NCBI RefSeq assembly: GCF_000333275.1
Contig: NZ_BACU01000575.1
Coordinates: forward strand, 1 to 34,095
DNA from: Azospirillum sp. B4
Lineage (GTDB): Bacteria; Pseudomonadota; Alphaproteobacteria; Azospirillales; Azospirillaceae
Reading direction: 5' to 3'
DNA length: 34,095 nt
The position numbers and the translations under genes were made by a program. The notes below the pieces were generated by a model. The model was not told where the DNA came from. It was given only the letters and a program-made list of their open reading frames with translations, and ran no database searches. Shown one piece after another: positions 1 through 6,805 of the stretch (the first letter of the stretch is position 1; the number at the start of each line of letters is the position of its first letter).

Positions 1-624
1 CGAAGGCGCCGTTCAGGCGAACGGCGAAACGGTTGCTGAGCGGCGTGGTGTAGTCCGCCTCTCCCCGGGAAATGGCTGTAGCTCCCGCCTTCCAGCATGA
101 CGCTGCCTTCCGGCGTGAAACTGCGGTTGCTTGGTGATGATGTTGACCGTGCCACCCGGCTCACCGCGACCGAACAAGGCCGATGTCGGGCCCTTCAGGA
201 CGTCGATGCGTTCCACGCTGGAGACGTCCCTGGGACCGCCAAACCCCCGGCCATAATTGAAGCCGTTGACGAGGAAGCCGCTGGGGACATTGATATCGCC
301 GGCGAAGCCACGCACGGCGAAACCGTCCCAAAGACCGCCATAACTGTTCTGGCGCGCCACGCCACTGACCAGGTCCAAGGCGTCGGAAAGCCGGGTGATG
401 CCGGTTTCCTGCAGCGTGGCCGCGCTCAATGTCTGAATGTTCTGCGGGACGTCCTTGGCCGGGACGGTACCGACATATTGCTGTTTCTGCGCCGTGACCG
501 TGATTTCTTCAAGGCCATCGCCTGTGGCCGGGGCCTGGTCTTCCGCGGCGCGGGCCACAGGCTGAAGCATCAGGTAAGCCGCGGTCGCGGCACAAAAGAA
601 TCGAAAACCGGAATGGCCCTTCAT
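1..624 (-). pseudogene. TonB-dependent siderophore-type receptor, N-terminal part, frame broken twice, cut by window edge
   Basis: The start at 624 gives MKGHSGFRFF followed by a signal peptide that ends near ARA/AEDQ. A TonB box-like stretch (EEITVTA) and a plug domain follow, with VPQNIQTLSAATLQETG, RLSDALDLVSGV, RIDVLKGPTSALFGRGEPGG and VNIITKQPQF, the pattern of outer-membrane siderophore receptors. After KQPQF the frame is lost. Removing one base near 117 restores a sensible reading (TPEGSVMLEGGSYSHF). Removing one base of the GGG at 67-69 restores a second (EADYTTPLSNRFAVRLNGAF), typical of the first barrel strands. Both lesions are single extra G residues on the plus strand, so either decay or sequencing error would explain them. 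The gene lies 259 bp downstream of the metal block on the same strand and could be its outer-membrane partner. That link is inference from position. The 29-residue upstream extension in frame lacks a good ribosome site before it. Confidence 0.8.
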
Positions 625-883
625 TTTCTCGCCCCCTGTTCTGATTTTAATGTGAAGGCTCCCCAAGAATTTTTTTTGTAGATCTTCCCCTTCGCGACGA
701 ACGTGCGCCATCGTGGAAGACGTCAGGAGAATGGACCCAACTTTCGCCCGTTTTATTAGGAATTATGGTGCCCGATCTCTTGGGAATCTTTGTTCGAAGA
801 CCGGGTTGTTTTCAGAGGGAAATATTGCGGCATCTTGCCAAACAGATGAATCTGCCGGCCCCCGATGGCAGGCGTCGCCACAC

Positions 884-1468
884 CTATTCGGCGTGGGGCC
901 TGAACAAATCCCCATAAAATCCGACGGTCTTCACGGTCACCGTGACAGGAACATCGCTGCGGTTATGCCAATACCAGCCGTGCGTGCCCTCGAAGGGGGC
1001 GGTGAGGTCGCCCTGTGCGGCTGAAAGCTCCTTTTCCTTCCAGTAGCTGGTGAACTCGTCACCGGCGTTCACCCGCTCGCCATGCATGTCCACTTTCACG
1101 GGCGCGCTCGCTTCCCAGCGGAAGATGAAATGATCGCCCTCCCGCATGTGGGCCTTGATCTCGGCGCCGGTGTGGGGCGCCAGGGTCAGGGTCATTTCGT
1201 CGCTGCGCAGGGCCGTCGTCTTTTCGATCATAGCCCGGTTGGGAATGGGAATGCCGGTCGGTGCCTGGGACGGGGCCGTCACCCCCTTTTCAGTCTGGCT
1301 CATTCGGGTCAGGCCGATGGCGGAACCGATCCCGGTCAGGTCGATGCCGCGTTCGGCCGGCAGCACGAACAGGGTCAGGATCAGGGCCGCGGCCACGCCC
1401 GCCCCCGCCGTCGCCTTGGTCAGGGTGCCGCGGGTGACCACGTATTGGTCCATGGAAGGGCTCGCCAT
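884..1468 (-). CDS. Membrane-anchored periplasmic protein next to HupE/UreJ
   Basis: The product has 194 residues. A single membrane helix lies at about residues 20-40 (AAALILTLFVLPA). A linker follows, then a soluble domain with conserved-looking stretches such as HTGAEIKAHMREGDHFIFRW and GTHGWYWHNRSDVPVTVTV, ending near FYGDLFRPHAE. The short N-terminus and single helix suggest a cytoplasmic N-terminus and a periplasmic domain, which looks beta-rich. Proteins of this type are usually annotated 'transmembrane anchor protein' and sit beside HupE/UreJ genes, as here. The start follows the hupE-like stop directly, with an AAGGAG ribosome site lying inside the 3' end of that gene, so the two are probably translationally coupled. 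No catalytic motif is visible. A role as accessory or metal-delivery subunit of the permease is inference from the pairing. Confidence 0.75.
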   Translation of the reverse strand: MASPSMDQYVVTRGTLTKATAGAGVAAALILTLFVLPAERGIDLTGIGSAIGLTRMSQTEKGVTAPSQAPTGIPIPNRAMIEKTTALRSDEMTLTLAPHTGAEIKAHMREGDHFIFRWEASAPVKVDMHGERVNAGDEFTSYWKEKELSAAQGDLTAPFEGTHGWYWHNRSDVPVTVTVKTVGFYGDLFRPHAE

Positions 1469-1469
1469 G

Positions 1470-2207
1470 TCAGGCTCCTTGCTGGAAATAGCCCGCCAGC
1501 TGATAGCCGGTCAGCACAAAGCCGGCGGCCATAAGGGCGGCGTTGGCCAGGACGACGCTGTGCCGGAAGTTCTCGGTCTGGCGCCATAGGCTCATGAGGA
1601 TGAGGATGACGCTCAGCGCCAGGAACTGGCCAATCTCCACGCCCACGTTGAAGCTGACCAGGTTGGGGATCAGCCCCTCCTGGGACAGCGCCAATTCCTG
1701 CAGTTTGGTCGCCAGGCCGAAGCCATGGAAAAAGCCGAAGACCAGGACAGCGGCGCGGGGATTGGGCGTGAAGCCCAGCACGGTCTTGAAGGCTCCCAGA
1801 TTGTCCAGGGCCTTGTAGACCACTGACAGGCCGATGATGGCATCCACCAAGTAGGCATTGGCCCGCACGTCGGTCAGCACGCCCAGCAACAGTGTCGTGC
1901 TGTGGCCGATCGCGAACAGGGTGACGTAGCGGCCCACGTCCTTCAGCCGATACAGCAGAAAGATGACGCCGACCAGGAACAGCAGATGGTCATAGCCGGT
2001 GACCATGTGCTTGGCGCCCAGATAGATGTAGGGGACGATGTTGACGCCGTCGGCGCCGGTGATGAAGGCTTTGTCGGCGTCCGAAACGCCGTGGGCCCAG
2101 GCGGCCGTGGCGGTAAGGGCCGTGACAAGGGCGGCCAGCACAGCCAGCCGGCTCAACGCCTTGGCCGTGCGTGGGGTCGATGTGGAAAGCGGGGCTGCTG
2201 CCTGCAT
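1470..2207 (-). CDS. HupE/UreJ family metal permease (nickel/cobalt type)
   Basis: The product has 245 residues with a cleavable N-terminal signal ending near AWA/HG, then about six membrane helices. The family signature GYDHLLFLVGVIFLLYRL is present, followed by FAIGHSTTLLLGV and FGFFHGFGLATKLQEL; their His and Asp residues are the expected metal-path residues. HupE/UreJ proteins are nickel or cobalt permeases of the inner membrane, often tied to hydrogenase or urease maturation. No hydrogenase or urease gene is in this window, so the metal cannot be named from context. The start MQAAAPL was chosen because it sits just after the upstream stop with an AGGGGG ribosome site. A longer frame would run back through the preceding gene. 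It is tightly spaced with genes on both sides, consistent with one operon. Confidence 0.85.
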   Translation of the reverse strand: MQAAAPLSTSTPRTAKALSRLAVLAALVTALTATAAWAHGVSDADKAFITGADGVNIVPYIYLGAKHMVTGYDHLLFLVGVIFLLYRLKDVGRYVTLFAIGHSTTLLLGVLTDVRANAYLVDAIIGLSVVYKALDNLGAFKTVLGFTPNPRAAVLVFGFFHGFGLATKLQELALSQEGLIPNLVSFNVGVEIGQFLALSVILILMSLWRQTENFRHSVVLANAALMAAGFVLTGYQLAGYFQQGA

Positions 2208-2217
2208 CGGGGGCCCC

Positions 2218-2601
2218 CTAGTTGATGGTGAAGGTGGTGCCCAGGCTGGTTTTCGTCGCGGTGTCGACGACCTGGACGGCGACCTGGGACTTGGCCGGGA
2301 TGGTGGCGCCAGGCGCGTCAAAGCGGTTGCCGTCGGCGGGCTTCAGCGCCACCACCTGCGTCTTGCCGCCGGTGGTGATGCTGATCTGTCCCGTCATGGC
2401 GGCGGCCGTCACTGGCTCGTCATCATCGGTGACGTACAGCGCCACGGCGCCGGCCTTGTTCACCAGTTCGAATACTGTTTCGCCAGCCATCAGCACCACG
2501 CCGCCGTGCTGCGGCTTGGTGTTGCCATGCGCCAGGGCGGGTAGGGGGGCGGCCAGCGCCAGGGCGATCAGGGCCGGGGTGAGGAACTTCACGAGGATCA
2601 T
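2218..2601 (-). CDS. Small secreted protein of the metal operon
   Basis: The product has 127 residues. A clear signal peptide (MILVKFLTPALIALALAAPLPALA) is followed by HGNTKPQHGGVVLMAGETVF, then a beta-rich domain rich in Val and Thr to the end. The N-terminal HG...HGG pattern resembles small periplasmic proteins found near copper and HupE-type loci. The His residues could bind metal, but this is inference. The start at 2601 has a GAAAGG ribosome site seven bases upstream and begins exactly at the signal peptide. An alternative start at 2634 overlaps the stop of the upstream gene as ATGA, but its only candidate ribosome site lies too close. The gene lies between the DUF4198 gene and the HupE-like permease with gaps of 29 and 10 bp. 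Confidence 0.75.
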   Translation of the reverse strand: MILVKFLTPALIALALAAPLPALAHGNTKPQHGGVVLMAGETVFELVNKAGAVALYVTDDDEPVTAAAMTGQISITTGGKTQVVALKPADGNRFDAPGATIPAKSQVAVQVVDTATKTSLGTTFTIN

Positions 2602-2630
2602 GGCGAGGCCTTTCAAAGAGAGGACCGGGT

Positions 2631-3365
2631 TCATTCCGGTGCGTGCTGCAGCAGGAAGGACAGCGTGGCCCCAAGCTCGATTTCGTCGTATTTCTTCGGA
2701 TCGTCCGTGGGGGCCTTGTAGACCGCCTCGATCACGTTCAGGCCCTGGTTGCGCACCGGCAGGGTGACGGTGCCGTCGGCGGCCGTCTTCACCGGGGTGG
2801 CGTCGGGGTCGTTCACAAGGTCGTTGATGACCGATACGCCGGCGATTGGCTTGCCCTTGTACAGGACCCTGTAGGTCATGGGCGTGCCCAGCTTTTCTGG
2901 TATGGGGCCGACCGGAACGATTTGCAGCACCTGTCCCGGCAGGGCGGGGATGGGTTTCTCCAGCGGGCCGCGAACGCCCACCGTGTATTTGATGGTCTTT
3001 TCCGAATAGAAGGCGTTCGGCATTTCCTCCCGCGTCTTCTTCTCGAACTCCTCGCCCTTCATCCGCGACCAGATGCCGTTCTGCAGGACGGCGGCCACCA
3101 GGGTCGGGCGCTGCTCGGTGTCCAGGACCACCAGGGGACCCGCCACGCGCAGCTTGGCCTCGATTGGCTGGTAATTGGCGTCGTAGGCGGCAATGCCTTC
3201 GAAGCCGGGCAGACGCTTCACGGAATCCAGGTCGTCGGCGCCGACGCCATAGATCAGGGCCAACTGGCGGGCATGTTCGGCATACCAGATGGCGTGGGCG
3301 CCGGCGGGACCGGAGATGAGGGCGCTGGTGAGCGCGGCGAGGGCGATGGGCTTGAAACGACGCAT
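2631..3365 (-). CDS. DUF4198 periplasmic protein (metal-uptake associated)
   Basis: The product has 244 residues. A signal peptide (MRRFKPIALAALTSALISGPAGA) is cleaved just before HAIWYAE, so the mature protein would begin with a His, as in DUF4198/NikK-like and CopC-like proteins that bind a metal with their N-terminus. Two beta-sandwich-like parts follow. The second starts near TYRVLYKGKPIAGVSV and continues through ADGTVTLPV, typical of the carboxypeptidase-regulatory-like fold of this family. The start has a good AGGGGA ribosome site. It is the first gene after the 223-bp gap behind the DUF2231 gene, so it may have its own promoter. Association with HupE and a TonB receptor suggests periplasmic capture of nickel or cobalt. 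The metal is inferred, not shown. Confidence 0.8.
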   Translation of the reverse strand: MRRFKPIALAALTSALISGPAGAHAIWYAEHARQLALIYGVGADDLDSVKRLPGFEGIAAYDANYQPIEAKLRVAGPLVVLDTEQRPTLVAAVLQNGIWSRMKGEEFEKKTREEMPNAFYSEKTIKYTVGVRGPLEKPIPALPGQVLQIVPVGPIPEKLGTPMTYRVLYKGKPIAGVSVINDLVNDPDATPVKTAADGTVTLPVRNQGLNVIEAVYKAPTDDPKKYDEIELGATLSFLLQHAPE

Positions 3366-3541
3366 TATCGATCCCCTGTCTTATGTTTTGACCCAGCACG
3401 CCTTTTGATGGCGGTCCCGTTCTTTTTAAGAAGGCTAACACCCCGGATTGACGGGATGGCACCGATTGCGGGGGGCCTGGCGGCAGAAAACCGTCCCGGG
3501 CCGGCGGGCGGGCGGTCGATTGTGCTTTGGGTTTACAGGAT

Positions 3542-3578
3542 GCGCCGGCGGATGGCCGCAGTTGCCGTCCGCCGGCGC
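3542..3578. other. Strong GC hairpin between two operon parts
   Basis: A 15-bp inverted repeat: left arm 3542-3556 (gcgccggcggatggc), a 7-base loop, right arm 3564-3578 (gccgtccgccggcgc), with one G-U type mismatch. It lies 11 bases past the stop of the DUF2231 gene on the minus strand. No T-run follows in either direction, so it is not a classic intrinsic terminator. It could stabilise the upstream mRNA or act as an attenuator before the DUF4198 gene. Confidence 0.6.
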
Positions 3579-3588
3579 GCCCCGCTTG

Positions 3589-4143
3589 TCAGTGGCGGTG
3601 GTCGGTTTCCGTATCGCCGTTCTGCGATGCCGGGTCGTCATGGTCGTGGTGATGATGGTGGGCATGCCCCTGATGATCGTCGAGGGCGGCGGGGTCGGGC
3701 AGGCGCTGCACGCCGATGCCATGGCGGTAGACGTTCTCCGCCCCATACCATCCGGTGATTGCCACCAGCCCCATGCCGCCGGCCACGCACAGCAGCAACA
3801 GGGGATGGGCGCCCACAGCCCGCTTGCGGTCCAGCCAGGCGCCCAGCGACGCGATGGCCAGCACGGCCGCCGTGCGGTAGGCCCAGGTTAGGTGGATATG
3901 CACGTTCTCATGGCCGGCCAGATCCATGGCGGAGGTGGTCATGGCCCGCTGTCCCGTCAGGATGGCCGCCAGTGCCGCCACCGTACCCAGGCATAGCGAC
4001 CAGCGCGCGGCGGTGGTCAGGGCTGGTGCCCATCCGGTCTTGTGCCGGACGGATGCCGCCATGAAAAAGAGGAACGTCAGAAGGGGCAGCGCCACGGCGA
4101 AATGAACCACCGCAGGGTGCCAGTTGGGTAGGATCTCCGGCAT
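3589..4143 (-). CDS. DUF2231 membrane protein with His-rich C-terminal tail
   Basis: The product has 184 residues. The family signature NWHPAVVHFAVALPLLTF is at residues 7-24. Four membrane helices follow, with conserved His residues near helix ends (AGHENVHIHL, residues 76-84). Residues 155-184 form a soluble tail with ten His and many Asp, including HAHHHHHDHDD, which is probably a metal-binding appendage. DUF2231 proteins are poorly characterised inner-membrane proteins often found in metal or haem loci. The start lies three bases after the stop of the CusF-like gene, so the two are likely coupled. Similar His tails occur on nickel, cobalt, zinc and copper handling proteins. Which metal is bound here is unknown. 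Confidence 0.8.
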   Translation of the reverse strand: MPEILPNWHPAVVHFAVALPLLTFLFFMAASVRHKTGWAPALTTAARWSLCLGTVAALAAILTGQRAMTTSAMDLAGHENVHIHLTWAYRTAAVLAIASLGAWLDRKRAVGAHPLLLLCVAGGMGLVAITGWYGAENVYRHGIGVQRLPDPAALDDHQGHAHHHHHDHDDPASQNGDTETDHRH

Positions 4144-4146
4144 GGC

Positions 4147-4536
4147 TCAACCCCCGTGGTCATCGGGGCCGTAGCCCGTGGGCATGGCGGCGTCGTCCGG
4201 CATGACATGATCGATCCAGTAGGCACCGGCCGGGGATCTCCCCAAGGCGAACATGACCTGGGCGCCGGGCCGCAATCCGGCCAAGTCGATCCCCGGGGCC
4301 ACCGGGAAGTCCATGGTCATGCCGGGCCAGTTCAGGGCGGTGATCGGGCCATGTGTCAGAGTAACGGTGCGGCGGGCGGCATCCACGGCGTTCACCGTGC
4401 CGGTGCCGATCGGCGTCTTGTCGGGCGTCTTGCCGGAATGGTCGTGGTCCATTTGAGGCGGGGCCGCCGCCAGGGCTGGCGCGTGCGTGATCATCAGCGC
4501 CGCCACGACGGCGCGCGCGAAGGTCTTCGGGATCAT
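4147..4536 (-). CDS. CusF-like periplasmic copper-binding protein
   Basis: The product has 129 residues with a signal peptide ending about residue 24 (ALAAAPP). The mature N-terminus carries MDHDHSGK. The CusF-type small beta-barrel follows (GTGTVNAVDAARRTVTLTH). The copper site is intact: His62, Trp70, Met73 and Met75 in the stretch NWPGMTMDFPV match the His/Trp/Met/Met Cu(I) site of E. coli CusF. Family knowledge: such proteins carry Cu(I) or Ag(I) in the periplasm, usually to a CusCBA efflux pump or a multicopper oxidase. No CusCBA genes are in the window, so here it would work as a stand-alone chaperone or buffer. The C-terminal tail (DDAAMPTGYGPDDHGG) is an extension with one more His. 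It heads a tight pair with the DUF2231 gene. Confidence 0.85.
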   Translation of the reverse strand: MIPKTFARAVVAALMITHAPALAAAPPQMDHDHSGKTPDKTPIGTGTVNAVDAARRTVTLTHGPITALNWPGMTMDFPVAPGIDLAGLRPGAQVMFALGRSPAGAYWIDHVMPDDAAMPTGYGPDDHGG

Positions 4537-4600
4537 TTGATTCTCCCAGGGAATCTGGACTGGGCCGTCGATTGCGGAACGGCCGGGGTGGGGCGTGGCC

Positions 4601-4978
4601 TTACAGCCGGATCACGCCCCTGGGAGGTTCAAGTGGGGGAAGGGAGGTGATGCCGGTCCCGTTCGTATGCGCCGGCGATCCTGGCGCTCGCGCCTGGCCC
4701 GCCAGCCAGTCCGGTGCAGCCTGGGGGCTGAGTGCCGCCCCGTGGCAGGCCATGGCGCAGCACGGGGAGATCCCATGGCAGCAACAGCCGTCCTGGCATC
4801 CAAGGTCCCGCACGTCGGCCACCAGGACGGAGGGCGCCACGACGGCGACAGGGGCCGCCGCGACCTCGATGACAGTTTGCCGTCCCACGCCATGGGCCTG
4901 CGCCCGGCCAGCCCATCCGAGGACGCAGGCGGCGATGCATAGCAGGACGAAGAGTTGTGGGACCGAACGGAGGCGCAT
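4601..4978 (-). CDS. Secreted Cys-cluster protein, possible metal ligand
   Basis: The product has 125 residues. The signal peptide (MRLRSVPQLFVLLCIAACVL...AQA) ends before HGVGRQ. After a hydrophobic Ala/Val stretch comes a compact cluster, CQDGCCCHGISPCCAMACH (residues 61-79), with seven Cys and two His in 19 residues. The tail is Pro-rich (LPPLEPPRG), a kind of ending often seen on small proteins next to metal efflux genes. I do not recognise a named family. Export and the Cys/His cluster suggest soft-metal binding (copper, silver, mercury). Start 4978 was chosen because it gives a clean signal peptide; an earlier in-frame start at 5026 adds 16 residues. It is the promoter-proximal gene of the metal block, 64 bp before the CusF-like gene, and is divergent from the HAD gene. 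Confidence 0.65.
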   Translation of the reverse strand: MRLRSVPQLFVLLCIAACVLGWAGRAQAHGVGRQTVIEVAAAPVAVVAPSVLVADVRDLGCQDGCCCHGISPCCAMACHGAALSPQAAPDWLAGQARAPGSPAHTNGTGITSLPPLEPPRGVIRL

Positions 4979-5211
4979 GCCGGCACCATAACGGTCCGGT
5001 GCCGGGTGTGCAAAGGCGCATCGCAAGGCGCCGGCACCGATCCGTCACAACGGTATATCGTGCTGCGCCGATGCCCGCTGACGCGGAAGCCTGCCAATCG
5101 GAGCGATAACAAAGGCGCCATCATGTCGCGCGTTGGCGCTAGGCTTTTATGAATCGCGCCGGCCGGTATGCCGACCGCAAATCCAAAAACCTTAAGCGAC
5201 AGGGGGCCTCC

Positions 5212-5880
5212 ATGACTGTCTTGCGGCCGAAGTTCATCACGTTCGACTGCTATGGCACGCTGATCAACTTCGAGATGGCGCCGGTGGCGCGGAAGGTTTA
5301 CGCCGACCGCCTAGCGGGGGAGGCGCTGGAAGAGTTCTGCCGTGACTTCTCCGCCTACAGGCTGGACGCCGTCCTCGGCGCCTGGCGGCCGTACCGCGAT
5401 GTGGTGGTCGAGGCCCTGCAGCGTGCGTGCAAGAAGGCGGGGGTCCCGTATCGTGACGCCGACGGCGCGGCGCTGTATGCCGCCATTCCGACGTGGAACC
5501 CCCATTCCGACGTCGTTGAGCCGCTGAAGCGCGTCGCGGCCGAGTTTCCGCTCGTCATCCTGTCCAATTCGATGGTCGATCTCATCCCCCACAGCGTCGA
5601 GAGGCTGCAGGCGCCATTCCACACGGTCTGCACGGCGGAGGAGGCCCAGGCCTACAAGCCCCGGATGCGCGCCTTCGAGTTCATGTTTGACACTCTGGGC
5701 TGCGGGCCGGCGGACGTGCTCCACTGCTCCTCCAGCTTCCGCTACGACTTGATGACCGCCTATGACATGGGCATCACCATGAAGGCCTTCGTCAACCGGG
5801 GGCACGAGCCGCTGAACAGCTACTACCAGGTCCACGACATTCCCAACATCGGCGGCCTGCCCGGGCTGGTGGGACTATGA
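5212..5880 (+). CDS. HAD hydrolase, haloacid dehalogenase type II-like
   Basis: The product has 222 residues. Motif I is FITFDCYGTL with nucleophile Asp12 in the D-x-Y-G-T form typical of L-2-haloacid dehalogenases. Motif II is VILSNS, motif III is the Lys in YKPRMRAFEF, and motif IV is CSSSFRYDLMTAYDMGI. Length fits the family (about 220-240). The start has an AGGGGG ribosome site. Many relatives in amino-acid or amine catabolic clusters are named dehalogenases without evidence for halogenated substrates, so the true substrate may be a phosphorylated or other leaving-group compound. It overlaps the cupin gene by four bases (ATGA) and heads the 5.2-12.7 kb catabolic block. Confidence 0.85.
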   Translation: MTVLRPKFITFDCYGTLINFEMAPVARKVYADRLAGEALEEFCRDFSAYRLDAVLGAWRPYRDVVVEALQRACKKAGVPYRDADGAALYAAIPTWNPHSDVVEPLKRVAAEFPLVILSNSMVDLIPHSVERLQAPFHTVCTAEEAQAYKPRMRAFEFMFDTLGCGPADVLHCSSSFRYDLMTAYDMGITMKAFVNRGHEPLNSYYQVHDIPNIGGLPGLVGL

Positions 5881-6611
5881 CCGCGAAGGCCCTGAAGGGC
5901 CTGGTGGGGGCCCCAGTGGGGGTCCCGGTGGGGGCCGTTGTTGATCTGCGGGCCTATGCGGCCGGCACGACCCCTGCGGCCGACTGGATCGGCGGTCGCG
6001 CCGTGCCGGCCTTTACCGACGCCGCGGCCACCGTCGCGGCCCTGGCGCCGCGCGGGGAAGGGCGCGTCGATGGCCTGTTGGCGGACGAATTCGTCCTCGT
6101 TCTCGACGGTGGGCTTGAAATCGACAGCGATGGCGGCCGCCTCTCGCTGCGGGCGGGCATGAGCGCCGTGCTGCCAGTGGGGACAAGCTTCACCTGGCGG
6201 GCCGCCGAGGGAACGCTGCTGGTCATCGCCAGCTGCCCGGCGGCCCAGCCCGGGACGGCGGAGACGCCGGTGACGATCGACCAGGCCGCGCCTCTCTCGC
6301 CCTCCAACCCGCCGCTGGCCGAATTACTGGTCGGCCCCACACCGTCCTGCCGGAACCATTCCGATTACTGGTCGGCCAGTCGTGAATTCGTTTGCGGGAC
6401 CTGGGATTCCACGCCCTATCACCGCAGGCAGATGCCCTATCGCCATATCGAACTCATGCATCTGCTGGAGGGCAGCGTCACTTTCGCTGGCGCCGGCGGC
6501 AGCGTCACCTTCTCCGCCGGCGATGTCTGCCTGGTCATCCGGGGCGATGGCTGCGCGTGGATCAGCGAGACGCATGTCAAAAAGGTCTACGCGACGCAGC
6601 GTCCCGCGTGA
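5877..6611 (+). CDS. Two-domain cupin protein
   Basis: The product has 244 residues. Two cupin-like halves are visible: residues about 65-125 (VLDGGLEIDSDGGRLSLRAG, then SAVLPVGTSFTWRA) and about 185-240 (PYRHIELMHLLEGSVTFAG, then VTFSAGDVCLVIRG). The second half keeps more of the His/Glu residues expected of a metal-binding cupin (YRHIELMH). The first looks degenerate. Related DUF861-type cupins accompany oxidase and aldehyde dehydrogenase genes in amine catabolism, but their reactions are mostly unknown. The start overlaps the stop of the HAD gene as ATGA, so the two are coupled. A repeated Gly-Ala-Pro-Val run near the N-terminus (GAPVGVPVGAV) is unusual and may be a linker. Confidence 0.75.
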   Translation: MTAKALKGLVGAPVGVPVGAVVDLRAYAAGTTPAADWIGGRAVPAFTDAAATVAALAPRGEGRVDGLLADEFVLVLDGGLEIDSDGGRLSLRAGMSAVLPVGTSFTWRAAEGTLLVIASCPAAQPGTAETPVTIDQAAPLSPSNPPLAELLVGPTPSCRNHSDYWSASREFVCGTWDSTPYHRRQMPYRHIELMHLLEGSVTFAGAGGSVTFSAGDVCLVIRGDGCAWISETHVKKVYATQRPA

Positions 6612-6805
6612 CCATCGCGGCGGCCACGCGCCCGGACCGCCGGCGCCTCAACCACTGGCGCGCCGCCACGGTATCTTATATCGCCTTGCGTCCATGTCGC
6701 CGCATGACGGTGGCGCGGTTCGGCGACATACGGGAGAAGTTGCCGGCGGAGGCTGGCTTAATAAACGGCAATAAAGTCATCGCCGACAAACACGGGGAAC
6801 GGGAC

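Noticed and set aside
3366..3588. Possible cobalamin or nickel/cobalt riboswitch before the DUF4198/HupE genes
   Set aside because: I looked for conserved B12-box-like and NiCo-like elements on the minus strand and found only the GC hairpin at 3542-3578.
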